Source of the DNA: Stutzerimonas kunmingensis
GTDB taxonomy: Bacteria; Pseudomonadota; Gammaproteobacteria; Pseudomonadales; Pseudomonadaceae
DNA: 64,000 nt
Reading direction: 5' to 3'
NCBI RefSeq assembly: GCF_002929225.1
Contig: NZ_PISM01000004.1
Span: 806,001 to 870,000, forward strand
The position numbers and the translations under genes are program-made. Shown one piece after another: positions 9,184-21,167 of this stretch (its first letter is position 1; the number at the start of each line of letters is the position of its first letter). Below the pieces are notes generated by a model. It worked only from the letters and a program-made list of their open reading frames with translations. It ran no database searches and had not been told where the DNA came from.

Positions 9184-9927
9184 ATGAATCTGCAAGGTAA
9201 GGTGGCGTTGGTAACCGGCGCGAGCCGCGGTATTGGCCAGGCCATTGCCCTTGAGCTGGGCCGCCAGGGCGCGATCGTAATTGGTACTGCGACCACGCCA
9301 ACCGGCGCCGAGCGCATCGCCGAGACACTGAAGGAAAACGGCATCGAAGGCGCTGGGCTGGTGCTCGATGTTGGCAACGATGAATCTGTCAGCAGCACTC
9401 TTGAGCACATTCAGCAGCATCTCGGACAGCCGGCAATTCTGGTCAACAATGCCGGTATTACCCGCGATAACTTGATGCTGCGCATGAAGGATGATGAGTG
9501 GCATGACGTCATCAACACCAACCTGAATAGCCTGTATCGCCTCTCCAAGGCCGTGCTGCGCGGCATGACCAAGGCTCGCTGGGGTCGAATCATCAATATC
9601 GGTTCGGTGGTTGGTGCCATGGGCAACGCCGGACAGGTAAACTACGCGGCAGCCAAGGCCGGTCTGGAGGGTTTCAGCCGTGCATTGGCTCGTGAGGTCG
9701 GTTCTCGTGGTATCACGGTGAATTCCGTGGCGCCTGGTTTCATCGATACCGACATGACTCGCGAGTTGCCGGAAGCCCAGCGTGATGCGCTCGTGGGGCA
9801 GATTCCCCTGGGGCGTCTCGGTCAGGCCGAAGAAATTGCAAAGGTCGTTGCGTTTCTCGCTTCGGACGGCGCTGCCTACGTCACCGGTGCTACCGTTCCG
9901 GTGAATGGCGGCATGTACATGAGCTGA
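9184..9927 (+). CDS. fabG: 3-oxoacyl-ACP reductase FabG
   Basis: 247-residue short-chain dehydrogenase that reduces beta-ketoacyl-ACP with NADPH in fatty-acid elongation. The TGASRGIGQ cofactor motif, NNAG, the Ser of NIGSVVG and the YAAAK active-site pair are present. The start at 9184 is preceded by AAGGAGA and gives the standard length. The upstream in-frame extension is fabD sequence read in another frame. Confidence 0.97.
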   Translation: MNLQGKVALVTGASRGIGQAIALELGRQGAIVIGTATTPTGAERIAETLKENGIEGAGLVLDVGNDESVSSTLEHIQQHLGQPAILVNNAGITRDNLMLRMKDDEWHDVINTNLNSLYRLSKAVLRGMTKARWGRIINIGSVVGAMGNAGQVNYAAAKAGLEGFSRALAREVGSRGITVNSVAPGFIDTDMTRELPEAQRDALVGQIPLGRLGQAEEIAKVVAFLASDGAAYVTGATVPVNGGMYMS

Positions 9928-10043
9928 GTGTGACGCCCTACGCAGGAGGACAGTCTTAGAGGCTGTCTTTAAATTAGCTATAAAACCGCAGCTGGTTTAT
10001 AGACAGAAGGTTGAAGGCGGCGTCATGCTTGCCTGCTTCCAGC

Positions 10044-10071
10044 TTGAAATGCGGAAAACGCTTTCTATACA
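10044..10071 (+). promoter_or_regulatory. Sigma-70 promoter of acpP
   Basis: TTGAAA (10044-10049) and TATACA (10066-10071) are separated by 16 bases. This gives acpP its own transcription about 45 bases upstream of the gene. The 194-base gap between fabG and acpP also contains a weak GACAG/CTGTC hairpin near 9948-9969. Confidence 0.6.
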
Positions 10072-10121
10072 CTACCGCGCAAACCAGCTGCCTGATTTTT
10101 CCATAGGAGTGAAAACAAGGT

Positions 10122-10358
10122 ATGAGCACCATCGAAGAACGCGTCAAGAAAATCGTTGCCGAGCAACTTGGCGTTAAAGAAGAGGAAGTAACCAACAGCG
10201 CTTCCTTCGTCGAAGACCTGGGTGCCGACTCTCTTGACACCGTTGAGCTGGTGATGGCTCTGGAAGAGGAATTCGAGACCGAGATCCCGGACGAGCAAGC
10301 TGAGAAGATCACCACCGTTCAGGAAGCCATCGATTACATCAACGCGCACGCGCAGTAA
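10122..10358 (+). CDS. acpP: Acyl carrier protein
   Basis: 78-residue acidic carrier of the growing acyl chain. Ser37 in [10 protein letters not shown] is the phosphopantetheine attachment site. The protein is the usual ACP length and starts [10 protein letters not shown], with AGGAGTG upstream. It has its own promoter and a downstream intrinsic terminator, as expected for one of the most abundant proteins in the cell. Confidence 0.98.
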
Positions 10359-10385
10359 GTTGTAATCTGCTTCAGAAACAGGAAC

Positions 10386-10425
10386 AGCCGCACTGCCTTT
10401 GAACGAGGTAGTGCGGCTTTTCTTT
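10386..10425 (+). terminator. Intrinsic terminator after acpP
   Basis: A 13-base stem (10386-10398 with 10406-10418, one G-U pair) is followed by TTTTCTTT. It lies 27 bases after the acpP stop and would separate abundant acpP transcripts from fabF. Confidence 0.8.
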
Positions 10426-10531
10426 GAGAGGGATTCATCCAGGTCGCGGGGGCTCCATTGCACCCAGCCGGGGATGGTTCCTGTCTTGGCGGGAACCGAG
10501 CCAAGTACGTTTAGGTATAGGAGTAATCGCT

Positions 10532-11776
10532 GTGTCGCGTAGACGCGTCGTAGTCACCGGGATGGGCATGCTATCGCCACTGGGCAACGATGTGCCAAGC
10601 AGCTGGCAGGGAATTCTCGCCGGCCGCAGTGGTATCGGCCTGATCGAGCACATGGATCTTTCTGCCTATTCCACTCGTTTTGGCGGGTCGATCAAAAGCT
10701 TCGATGTCGAGCAGTATCTGCCGGCAAAAGAGGCACGCAAGCTCGACCTCTTCATTCAGTACGGCCTTGCCGCGAGTTTCCAGGCGGTGCGTGATTCCGG
10801 GCTGGAGGTCACTGACGCCAATCGGGAGCGCATCGGCGTCGCGATGGGGTCCGGTATCGGCGGCCTGACCAATATCGAAAACAGCTGCAAGGCACTTATC
10901 GAGCAAGGTCCGCGGCGTATATCTCCCTTCTTCGTGCCGGGCTCCATCATCAACATGGTGTCTGGTTTCCTGTCGATCCATCTGGGATTGCAGGGCCCCA
11001 ACTATGCAATCGCTACCGCCTGTACCACAGGCACCCACTGCATTGGCATGGCCGCCCGTAACATCGCCTATGGCGAGGCGGATGTCATGGTGGCCGGCGG
11101 TTCCGAGATGGCTGCCAGTGGGCTTGGTATCGGAGGCTTTGCGGCAGCACGCGCACTGTCCACCCGCAACGATGACCCGGCGGCTGCGAGCCGGCCCTGG
11201 GACAAGGGGCGTGACGGTTTCGTTCTCTCCGATGGTGCCGGTGCGCTGGTGCTGGAGGAGCTGGAGCATGCCAAGGCCCGGGGGGCGCACATCTACGCCG
11301 AACTGATCGGTTTCGGCATGAGCGCCGATGCGTTCCACATGACCTCGCCGCCCGACGACGGCGCCGGTGCTGCGCGCTGCATCCGCAATGCGCTGAAGGA
11401 CTCCCAGTTGAATGTCGATCAGGTGCATTACATCAATGCACACGGCACCTCGACTCCCGCAGGTGACAAGGCCGAGGCTGCTGCTATTCGCAGCGTATTC
11501 GGTGATCACGCCTATGAGCTGTCGGTCAGTTCGACCAAATCCATGGTCGGCCACCTGCTGGGTGCTGCCGGTGCGGTGGAAGCGATCTTCAGTGTTCTGG
11601 CTATTCGTGATCAGGTCGCGCCGCCGACCATCAATCTGCATGAGCCGGATGAAGGCTGCGACCTCGATTTCGTTCCGCACGAGGCCAAGCCCCGACCGAT
11701 TGAGGTGGCGGTGTCCAACTCGTTCGGTTTTGGCGGAACCAACGGTTCGCTGGTATTCCGCCGGTTCGCCGAGTGA
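10532..11776 (+). CDS. fabF: 3-oxoacyl-ACP synthase II
   Basis: 414-residue condensing enzyme that elongates acyl-ACP with malonyl-ACP. The Cys-His-His triad is visible: Cys in ATACTTGTH, His in NAHGTSTP and His in [12 protein letters not shown]. The start is a GTG at 10532 with TAGGAG ten bases upstream, giving [12 protein letters not shown] and exactly the usual length. In-frame sequence further upstream is non-coding leader. It overlaps pabC by four bases. Confidence 0.96.
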   Translation: MSRRRVVVTGMGMLSPLGNDVPSSWQGILAGRSGIGLIEHMDLSAYSTRFGGSIKSFDVEQYLPAKEARKLDLFIQYGLAASFQAVRDSGLEVTDANRERIGVAMGSGIGGLTNIENSCKALIEQGPRRISPFFVPGSIINMVSGFLSIHLGLQGPNYAIATACTTGTHCIGMAARNIAYGEADVMVAGGSEMAASGLGIGGFAAARALSTRNDDPAAASRPWDKGRDGFVLSDGAGALVLEELEHAKARGAHIYAELIGFGMSADAFHMTSPPDDGAGAARCIRNALKDSQLNVDQVHYINAHGTSTPAGDKAEAAAIRSVFGDHAYELSVSSTKSMVGHLLGAAGAVEAIFSVLAIRDQVAPPTINLHEPDEGCDLDFVPHEAKPRPIEVAVSNSFGFGGTNGSLVFRRFAE

Positions 11777-12590
11777 CATTGAGCTGGCTGAACGGGGAGC
11801 CCTGTGATGGGCTGCCCATTCATGATCGAGGACTGGCCTACGGCGATGGGCTGTTCGAGACTATTCGCGTCGCAGGTGGCCAGGCGCGGTTGGTCGAACG
11901 CCATCTGCAGCGGCTGCAAGATGGCTGTGAGCGGCTCGCCATTCCCGTTGATGCAAATCTGCTGCGCAATGAGCTGATGCGCTTCTGCCGGGCACTGGGG
12001 CAGGGCGTCGCCAAGCTCATCGTCACGCGTGGCGCCGGACAGCGTGGTTATGCAACGCCACAGCCGTGTCAGCCGCAGCGTCTGCTGTTAGGCTCGTCCT
12101 CTCCAGCTTATCCGCCACAGCATGCTGAAACCGGCATCAGGCTATTTCCGTGCGAGACCCGGCTTGCCGAGCAACCGCGACTCGCCGGCATCAAGCATCT
12201 GAATCGCCTGGAGCAGGTGTTGGCGCGTGCCGAGTGGCATGATCCGGTCTACGCGGAAGGGTTGATGCGCGATATGTCCGGCCGGGTGGTGGAGGGCGTT
12301 TTCAGCAATCTGTTCATCGTGGAAGCCGGCAAACTGCGCACCGCGCCGCTGACTCGTTGCGGAGTCGCTGGGGTCATGCGTGCGGAGATCATTGCGCGCG
12401 CAGCACAGCACGGGCTCCCGGTCGTGATCGACGACATCAGCTATGCCGAGCTTTTGCAGGCCGATGAGGTATTCCTCTGCAACAGCCTTTACGGCATCTG
12501 GCCCGTGACAGCTTTGGCCGAGTGCGTCTGGCCCGTCGGTCCGCTGACCCGTAAACTGCAGTCCGTTGTCGCCGACCTGTTGAGTGATTC

Positions 12591-12594
<4 letters not shown>
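11773..12594 (+). CDS. pabC: Aminodeoxychorismate lyase
   Basis: 273-residue fold-type IV PLP enzyme that makes p-aminobenzoate for folate. The [10 protein letters not shown] motif is near the N-terminus. The PLP lysine is in [14 protein letters not shown], and the SNLF and GVAGVMR segments follow. The GTG start at 11773 overlaps the fabF stop (GTGA), and the gene ends in another GTGA overlap with mltG, so the chain is translationally coupled. This position after fabF is also found in E. coli. Confidence 0.94.
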
Positions 12595-15269
<2,675 letters not shown>

Positions 15270-15300
15270 AATCGACTGGAATTTTCGTTAGGAACACCGC

Positions 15301-15657
15301 ATGAGCCTGCCAGCAAATCTTGGTCCGCGTAATGGCATCCTGTCCCTGACCATCAAGGACAAGTCGGTGCTCTATGCCGCGTTCATGCCCTTCATCAAGC
15401 ATGGAGGTCTGTTCATCCCGACCAACAAGAGCTACAAGCTTGGCGACGAAGTGTTCATGCTGCTCAACCTGATGGACGAGCCGGAAAAGATTCCCGTTGC
15501 CGGCAAGGTCGTCTGGATCACCCCAAAGGGCGCCCAGGGCAGTCGCGCTGCTGGAATTGGCGTGCAGTTCAACGAAGGCGACAGTACCGCACGCAACAAG
15601 ATCGAAACCTATCTGGCCGGTGCGCTCAAATCCGACCGTCCGACCCACACGATGTAA
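15301..15657 (+). CDS. pilZ: Type IV pilus biogenesis protein PilZ
   Basis: 118-residue PilZ-domain protein. It matches the founding PilZ of Pseudomonas in length, in sequence such as GGLFIPTNKSYKLGDEVF, and in position after holB. The N-terminal RxxxR motif and the intact (D/N)xSxxG motif needed for c-di-GMP binding are absent (here the segment reads KHGGLF), as in other founding-type PilZ proteins that do not bind the nucleotide. It is expected to act with PilF/PilB in pilus assembly. Confidence 0.92.
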   Translation: MSLPANLGPRNGILSLTIKDKSVLYAAFMPFIKHGGLFIPTNKSYKLGDEVFMLLNLMDEPEKIPVAGKVVWITPKGAQGSRAAGIGVQFNEGDSTARNKIETYLAGALKSDRPTHTM

Positions 15658-15776
15658 CGCTCTGAGTCACTGAACGTCATCCCTCGCCAGACGGCAGGGT
15701 GTTCGTTGGCCTTTCCTGACAACCGGCCATTTGCTCTACAATCGCCCCTTTTTCGCGATAGCAAGTAGTGCATTTC

Positions 15777-16562
15777 ATGCTGGTAGATTCCCACTGTCAC
15801 CTTGACCGACTCGACCTGACCGCACATGACGGTTCACTGGATGCCGCGTTGGACGCTGCGCGCTCGCGCGGTGTCGGGCATTTCCTCTGCATCGGCGTTA
15901 GCGCCGACAACGCAGCGGCGGTCAGATCGCTGTCCGAGCGCTATGCCGACGTGGATTGCTCGATCGGTGTTCATCCTCTGGATCTCGAGCCGACGAGCCA
16001 GCCGGTGCTGGACTGGTTGCTTGGCGAGCTCCAGCACCCGCATGTGGTTGCCATTGGTGAAACCGGTCTGGATTACCACTACGAGCCCGAAGCTGCGCAG
16101 ATGCAGCAGCAGTCCTTCCGGCTGCATCTTGAAGCAGCCAGGCTGACCGGCAAACCGGTCATCGTGCACACCCGGGCTGCCCGCGCCGATACGCTGGATC
16201 TGCTCCGTGAAGCGGCGCTGCCGCAGGCGGGTGTATTGCATTGCTTTACCGAGGACTGGGACATGGCCAAGGCTGCGCTTGATCTCGGTTTCTATATCTC
16301 TCTGTCGGGGATCGTCACGTTCCGAAATGCCGATGCGCTGCGCGATGTGGCTCGCAGAGTGCCGGCTGATCGCTTGCTGGTCGAAACCGATTCGCCGTAT
16401 CTGGCGCCGGTTCCCCACCGTGGCAAAGCCAACCTGCCGCAGTATGTGCGGGAGGTCGCCGAGTTTGTTGCGGAGTTGCGTGGCGTTCCGTTCGAGGCGC
16501 TGGCTGAGCAAACCACTGCCAATTTCAAGACACTGTTCCCGCTGGCCAGGGTGCGCAGCTGA
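15777..16562 (+). CDS. TatD-family metal-dependent hydrolase/nuclease
   Basis: 261-residue TIM-barrel protein of the TatD/YcfH family. Metal ligands are visible in the opening VDSHCHLDRL, in GETGLDYH, in VIVHTRAA, in LHCFTED and in the ETDSPYLAPVPHRGK signature. The ATG at 15777 is chosen over an in-frame GTG nine bases earlier because the family begins at MLVDSHCHL. Members are 3'-5' DNases or deoxyribonucleases; exact substrate is unknown. YcfH follows holB in E. coli too. Confidence 0.9.
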   Translation: MLVDSHCHLDRLDLTAHDGSLDAALDAARSRGVGHFLCIGVSADNAAAVRSLSERYADVDCSIGVHPLDLEPTSQPVLDWLLGELQHPHVVAIGETGLDYHYEPEAAQMQQQSFRLHLEAARLTGKPVIVHTRAARADTLDLLREAALPQAGVLHCFTEDWDMAKAALDLGFYISLSGIVTFRNADALRDVARRVPADRLLVETDSPYLAPVPHRGKANLPQYVREVAEFVAELRGVPFEALAEQTTANFKTLFPLARVRS

Positions 16563-16670
16563 CGTCGCCGCCGCGTAGGATTGGTGCTTTCCAGCACGTC
16601 CGGTGCGCTGCCTTCTTTCTCGCCGACACGAGCGGCGCTTTTCTTGCCCTGAAGATCCACAAGGTGGCGT

Positions 16671-18068
16671 ATGACCGCTGAAACGCTGCACACCGGACCG
16701 CTCCAGCGCGGTCTGAAGAATCGTCATATCCAGCTGATCGCCCTGGGCGGAGCGATTGGAACGGGACTGTTCCTGGGCTCGGCCGGAGTTCTGAGAAGTG
16801 CCGGCCCGTCGATGATCCTGGGTTATGCGATCGGTGGCTTCATCGCTTTTCTGATCATGCGCCAGCTGGGGGAGATGATCGTCGAGGAGCCGGTCGCAGG
16901 GTCGTTCAGCCATTTCGCACACAAATATGGCGGCGGTTATGCGGGGTTCCTTTCCGGCTGGAACTACTGGGTGCTGTACGTCCTGGTGGGCATGGCCGAG
17001 CTGACGGCGGTCGGCAAGTACGTGCAGTTCTGGTGGCCTGATATTCCCGCCTGGGCCACAGCCGCTGCGTTCTTCGTGCTGATCAATCTGATCAATCTCA
17101 GCAACGTCAAGGCTTTCGGTGAGGCCGAGTTCTGGTTTGCCATTGTCAAGGTCGCCGCCATCGTCGGCATGATCCTGCTCGGGCTTTTCCTCCTGGTCAG
17201 TGGCCAGGGGGGCGAGCAGGCAAGCATCAGCAACCTGTGGACGCACGGTGGCTTCTTCCCCAACGGCTTCAGCGGCATGCTGCTGGCGCTGGCGATCATC
17301 ATGTTCTCCTTCGGTGGACTGGAACTGGTCGGCATCACGGCGGCAGAAGCGGCGGAGCCAAAAACCGTGATTCCCAAGGCGATCAATCAGGTCGTCTATC
17401 GCATTCTGATCTTCTACATAGGCGCGCTGACGGTGCTGCTGGCGCTGTATCCCTGGGACGCACTGTTGCAGACGCTGGGCTCCGCGGGCGACCCCTACAG
17501 CGGCAGCCCCTTCGTGCAGATATTTTCGCTGATCGGCAGCGATGCGGCGGCGCATCTGCTGAACTTCGTCGTGCTGACGGCTGCGCTTTCGGTCTACAAC
17601 AGCGGCGTGTATTGCAACAGCCGCATGCTGTACGGCCTGGCAGAGCAGGGCGATGCGCCGCGCAGCCTGATGAAGATCAATGCCCGCGGTGTCCCGGTGC
17701 TAGCGGTGGGCGTGTCGGCCCTGGTAACCCTGCTCTGCGTGGCGGTGAACTACCTGTTTCCGCAGGGCGCGCTCGAACTGCTGATGTCCCTTGCGGTGGC
17801 TGCGCTGGTAATCAACTGGGCGATGATCAGCCTTGCGCACCTGAAATTTCGTCGCGCCATGCAGCGCCAGGGCGTTGAGCCGAGCTTCAAGGCGTTCTGG
17901 TTCCCGCTGAGCAATTACCTGTGCCTGGCCTTCGTCAGCGGGATCCTGGTCATCATGCTGTGGCTACCTGGCATCCGCATGTCGGTGTTCGCGATTCCGG
18001 TCTGGGTCGGGTTTCTCTGGCTGTGCTACCGGCTGCGGACTCGTTTGCTGGCGCAGCCCCAGACCTGA
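16671..18068 (+). CDS. aroP: Aromatic amino acid permease AroP-like
   Basis: 465-residue amino-acid/polyamine/organocation transporter with about 12 membrane helices. The opening LKNRHIQLIALGGAIGTGLF, the MRQLGEMIVEEPVAGSF segment and the SFGGLELVGITAAEA stretch match the AroP/PheP branch of proton-driven permeases very closely, more than GABA or proline permeases. Import of Phe, Tyr and Trp across the inner membrane is the likely role. It stands alone, 108 bases after the tatD-like gene. Confidence 0.85.
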   Translation: MTAETLHTGPLQRGLKNRHIQLIALGGAIGTGLFLGSAGVLRSAGPSMILGYAIGGFIAFLIMRQLGEMIVEEPVAGSFSHFAHKYGGGYAGFLSGWNYWVLYVLVGMAELTAVGKYVQFWWPDIPAWATAAAFFVLINLINLSNVKAFGEAEFWFAIVKVAAIVGMILLGLFLLVSGQGGEQASISNLWTHGGFFPNGFSGMLLALAIIMFSFGGLELVGITAAEAAEPKTVIPKAINQVVYRILIFYIGALTVLLALYPWDALLQTLGSAGDPYSGSPFVQIFSLIGSDAAAHLLNFVVLTAALSVYNSGVYCNSRMLYGLAEQGDAPRSLMKINARGVPVLAVGVSALVTLLCVAVNYLFPQGALELLMSLAVAALVINWAMISLAHLKFRRAMQRQGVEPSFKAFWFPLSNYLCLAFVSGILVIMLWLPGIRMSVFAIPVWVGFLWLCYRLRTRLLAQPQT

Positions 18069-18072
18069 GAGC

Positions 18073-18102
18073 AAAAAAAACCCGGTTTCCAGGGAAGCCG
18101 GG
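18073..18102 (-). terminator. Intrinsic terminator reading leftward
   Basis: A nine-base stem (18081-18089 with 18094-18102, one G-U pair, loop CAGG) is followed on the minus strand by eight T residues (18080-18073). It would stop transcripts coming from the aminotransferase gene, and lies just five bases past the aroP stop. Confidence 0.7.
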
Positions 18103-18272
18103 CCAAGACCATTAGGAGTATGAAATCGCAATCCTAGCGACCTCATCTGGCTGGGCAGTGGGGGGATTGCCCGGCCAGTTACTCAAGTATTAACGCTGCT
18201 CCGCGGGTTTGCCGGCGGATTTCCCTGATTTTTAAACGCATTTGGAATACAAGTCTCGCTGGCTGATCGCCT
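18103..18272. other. Intergenic stretch between aroP terminator and aminotransferase
   Basis: 170 bases with no credible gene. It contains a GGAG-preceded five-codon frame (MKSQS, from 18120) and GC-rich inverted segments near 18170-18215. If the aminotransferase mRNA runs to the leftward terminator, this is its 3' untranslated region. Confidence 0.35.
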
Positions 18273-19406
18273 TCAGTGCGCAGCCAGGTCATGCAACAGG
18301 CCTAGCGTTTCGTCTATGACGTGCTCCGGCGTGTAGAAATGTGGCGAGAAGCGGATGCCGCCGCCGCGTTGTGCACACACCACCTGTTCAGTCTTGAGTC
18401 GCTCGAACAGAGCGGCATTGGACCAGCCGTCGAGGCGGAACGTGACGATGCCGGAGCGCCTCTCCGCTTGGCCTGGCGAGAGGGTTTCTACTCCATTCAG
18501 CTCGCTGATCCCGTGAGTCAGCCATTCGATTCGCTCGTCCAGCGATCTGGCGACTTGCTCCATCCCCACTTCCTCCAGCAGCGACAGGCTGGCTTCGAGT
18601 GCCATTGCCCCCAGCATGTTCGGGCTGCCGCACTCGAACCGCCTAGCACTGCGTGCGGGCTCCCAGTCGCTACGGTCGTAGTCGCCGGCGTGCTCCAGCA
18701 TGTGCCAGCCGTACTCGTGCAGTTTCAGTTGCTCGCGTAGGTCGTTGCGACAATAGAAAACACCGAGTCCTTCCGGGCCGAGCATCCACTTGTGACCATC
18801 CGCCATGGCGAAGGCGCAACGGTTCTGCTGGACATCGAAGGGCAGGGCGCCCAATTGCTGGATTGCATCGATGCACAGAAGCACGCCGCGTTGCTCGCAG
18901 CCTTCGCCCAGGCGCGGAAGATCCAACCGCATGCCGCTCGCATATTGCACGGCGCTGATCGACATCAGGCGTACCCGAGGACCACACGCTGCAAGGAGGT
19001 CAGCCTCGGGATCGACACCCTTGAGACTGACCTGAATGACTTCCACGCCGAGTGGCCGCAATGCCTCCCAGACCACCCTATTGGACGGAAACTCCTCGTC
19101 GCTGATCACGATCTGATCACCGCTTTTCCAGTCCAGCCCGAAGGCGACGAATGAGAGCGCTTCGGAGGTGTTCTTGACCAGCGCCAGATCGGCACTGCTC
19201 GGCGCGTTGAGCAGTCGCGTCAGGCGTTGGCGCAGGCTGCGTTCCACTGTGAGCCATTCGGGGTAGTCGCGCGCGCCCAGGGTTGCATTCTGCTCGGCAA
19301 AGGCGCTCACGGCCCGAGCCGCCCGCCTGGGCCAGGGAGCGACGGCAGCATGGTTCAGATATCGCAAACCGACTATTTGCGGGAATTCGTCATTTATTTG
19401 AATCAT
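18273..19406 (-). CDS. Class V aminotransferase / cysteine desulfurase-like PLP enzyme
   Basis: 377-residue fold-type I PLP enzyme of aminotransferase class V. YLNHAAVAP is the family N-terminal motif, and the PLP lysine is in MADGHKWMLGPEGLG, preceded by the Asp/Gln segment CIDAIQQLGA. The RFECGSPN stretch binds cofactor phosphate. The desulfurase catalytic Cys loop is not evident, so an aminotransferase, epimerase or lyase role is as likely as cysteine desulfuration. The start MIQINDEF at 19406 matches the family; an ATG at 19430 would add eight residues and overlap the divergent regulator's promoter region. Confidence 0.8.
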   Translation of the reverse strand: MIQINDEFPQIVGLRYLNHAAVAPWPRRAARAVSAFAEQNATLGARDYPEWLTVERSLRQRLTRLLNAPSSADLALVKNTSEALSFVAFGLDWKSGDQIVISDEEFPSNRVVWEALRPLGVEVIQVSLKGVDPEADLLAACGPRVRLMSISAVQYASGMRLDLPRLGEGCEQRGVLLCIDAIQQLGALPFDVQQNRCAFAMADGHKWMLGPEGLGVFYCRNDLREQLKLHEYGWHMLEHAGDYDRSDWEPARSARRFECGSPNMLGAMALEASLSLLEEVGMEQVARSLDERIEWLTHGISELNGVETLSPGQAERRSGIVTFRLDGWSNAALFERLKTEQVVCAQRGGGIRFSPHFYTPEHVIDETLGLLHDLAAH

Positions 19407-19481
19407 GGTTGGATGTCCCGTGCATTTCATGACCGGTTAGGCATAATGGCTGCCTCGTTTTTCACCTCAAGCAGCCTTCCT

Positions 19482-20102
19482 ATGCAGAATGAACCTCGTA
19501 AGGTCCGCGAATTTCGTCGCCGCGAACAGGAAATCCTCGATACCGCGTTGCAGCTTTTTCTCGACCAGGGAGAGGACAGCGTTACTGTCGAGATGATTGC
19601 CGATGCGGTCGGCATCGGCAAAGGCACGATCTACAAGCACTTCAAGTCCAAGGCCGAAATTTACCTGCGGCTGATGCTGGACTACGAGCGCGACCTGAAC
19701 CAGATCCTCCACTCTCCCGACCTGGACCGCGACAAGGAAGCGCTTTCGCGCGCCTACTTCGAGTTCCGCATGCGCGACCCGCAGCGCTATCGGCTGTTCG
19801 ACCGCCTCGAGGAGAAAGTGGTCAAGGGCAATCAGGTGCCGGAAATGGTCGAGCAGCTGCACAGCATCCGCGCCTCCAACTTCGAACATCTGACCCAGTT
19901 GATCAAAGGCCGTATCGCCGAAGGCAAGCTGGAAGACGTGCCACCGTACTTCCACTATTGTGCCGCCTGGGCGCTGGTACATGGTGCGGTGGCGCTGTAC
20001 CACTCGCCGTTCTGGAGCAACGTGCTGGAAGATCAGGACGGCTTCTTCCAGTTCCTCATGGATATCGGCGTACGCATGGGCAACAAGCGCAAGCGTGACT
20101 GA
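19482..20102 (+). CDS. TetR/AcrR-family transcriptional regulator
   Basis: 206-residue regulator. An N-terminal helix-turn-helix is seen in VTVEMIADAVGIGKGTIYKHFKSKAEIYLRL. The C-terminal helical ligand domain is very conserved in Pseudomonas (PPYFHYCAAWALVHGAVALYHSPFW). The start at 19482 (MQNEPRKVREFRRREQEIL) gives the usual length; longer in-frame sequence overlaps the divergent aminotransferase. The ligand and target genes are unknown; it may control itself or the divergent gene across the 75-base gap. Confidence 0.88.
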   Translation: MQNEPRKVREFRRREQEILDTALQLFLDQGEDSVTVEMIADAVGIGKGTIYKHFKSKAEIYLRLMLDYERDLNQILHSPDLDRDKEALSRAYFEFRMRDPQRYRLFDRLEEKVVKGNQVPEMVEQLHSIRASNFEHLTQLIKGRIAEGKLEDVPPYFHYCAAWALVHGAVALYHSPFWSNVLEDQDGFFQFLMDIGVRMGNKRKRD

Positions 20103-20140
20103 ATCGGCGGCAGCGTGAAGATCGAACAGGCGTGGACGCA

Positions 20141-21037
20141 ATGAACGCGAGCGAGTTTTCCATCCGCTACATCGAGCCAGTATTTCGGCCACCCAGCGAG
20201 GCGCATTCGCTGATCCTGCCGGTGACCAATGGCTGCTCCTGGAACAGCTGTACCTTCTGTGACATGTATACCGCGCCGCAGAAGAAGTTTCGTGCTCGCG
20301 ATGAGGCGGAGGTGCTCGACGAGATCCGTCGTTGCGGCGAGCAGTTGATCGTGCAGCGTGTATTCCTCGCCGATGGTGACGCCTTGGTGTTGCCGACCCA
20401 CCGGCTGTTGAGAATCCTTGAACAGATCCGCCAGTGCCTGCCCGAAGTTCAACGTGTCTCGAGCTATTGCCTGCCACGCAACCTGCGCAAGAAGTCGGTT
20501 GCCGAGCTGCAGGAACTGGCGGATGCGGGGCTCGGCATGGCCTATGTCGGCGCCGAGTCCGGCGACGATGAGGTGCTGGCGCTGGTCAACAAGGGGGAGA
20601 CCTACGAATCGACGCTCAGCGCGCTGGATAAGCTGGGGGCGGCGGGCATCGCACGCTCGGTGATGATTCTCAACGGGCTTGGCGGTCGCCAACTGAGTCG
20701 CCAGCACGCACGCAACTCGGCGCGGCTGATGAATGCAGCGCAGCCCGAGTTTCTGTCCACGCTGGTGGTCAGTTTTCCGCAGGGTGAAGCGCGTTTTCGG
20801 CAAACCTTCGAGGATTTCGAGCCGCTGGTGCCGGCCGATCTGTTTCGCGAGCTGGAGTGGTTGCTGGAGGATCTGCAGCTGACCGATACGGTTTTTCGCA
20901 GCGACCATGCGTCCAATTATCTGGTGCTCAAGGGGATTTTGGGTGCCGATAAGCCGGGCCTGCTGCGTCGGGTGCGTGAGGCCATCGAAGACCCGCGTAA
21001 CGCCCCGTTGCGTCAGGAGTGGCAGCGAGGCCTGTAG
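20141..21037 (+). CDS. Radical SAM protein (Elp3/MiaB/NifB-type, COG1032-like)
   Basis: About 298 residues with a radical SAM core. The iron-sulfur cysteines lie in GCSWNSCTFCDMY, spaced C-X4-C-X2-C rather than the canonical C-X3-C-X2-C. This variant also occurs in other COG1032-type proteins. The AESGDDEVLALVNKGET and ILNGLGG segments fit the barrel strands. ATG at 20141 is preferred over a GTG at 20132, which lies too close to the only AGG. The reaction is unknown. It follows the TetR gene by 38 bases, so the two may be co-transcribed. Confidence 0.8.
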   Translation: MNASEFSIRYIEPVFRPPSEAHSLILPVTNGCSWNSCTFCDMYTAPQKKFRARDEAEVLDEIRRCGEQLIVQRVFLADGDALVLPTHRLLRILEQIRQCLPEVQRVSSYCLPRNLRKKSVAELQELADAGLGMAYVGAESGDDEVLALVNKGETYESTLSALDKLGAAGIARSVMILNGLGGRQLSRQHARNSARLMNAAQPEFLSTLVVSFPQGEARFRQTFEDFEPLVPADLFRELEWLLEDLQLTDTVFRSDHASNYLVLKGILGADKPGLLRRVREAIEDPRNAPLRQEWQRGL

Positions 21038-21167
21038 CCGCCTCGTTCAGGCGGGGAGTCGAGAGCATCCAGCTGAACCGGCTCGCCTCGGTGCTGGAAG
21101 TGGCGTGGATGCTGCATTGGCTGTCGAATCGTCGGTTTTTCGTCGCCGGCCCTATGAGGTGAGTTTC

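Noticed and set aside
15735..15776. Promoter before the tatD-like gene (TACAAT)
   Set aside because: A -10-like TACAAT exists, but no -35 at acceptable spacing could be supported.
18120..18137. Five-codon frame MKSQS after a GGAG
   Set aside because: Too short to claim as a gene or leader peptide; recorded only as part of the gap.
21038..21054. CCGCCT-CGTTC-AGGCGG hairpin as a terminator
   Set aside because: The stem is only six bases with no T-run; kept as a remark in the lipoprotein entry.
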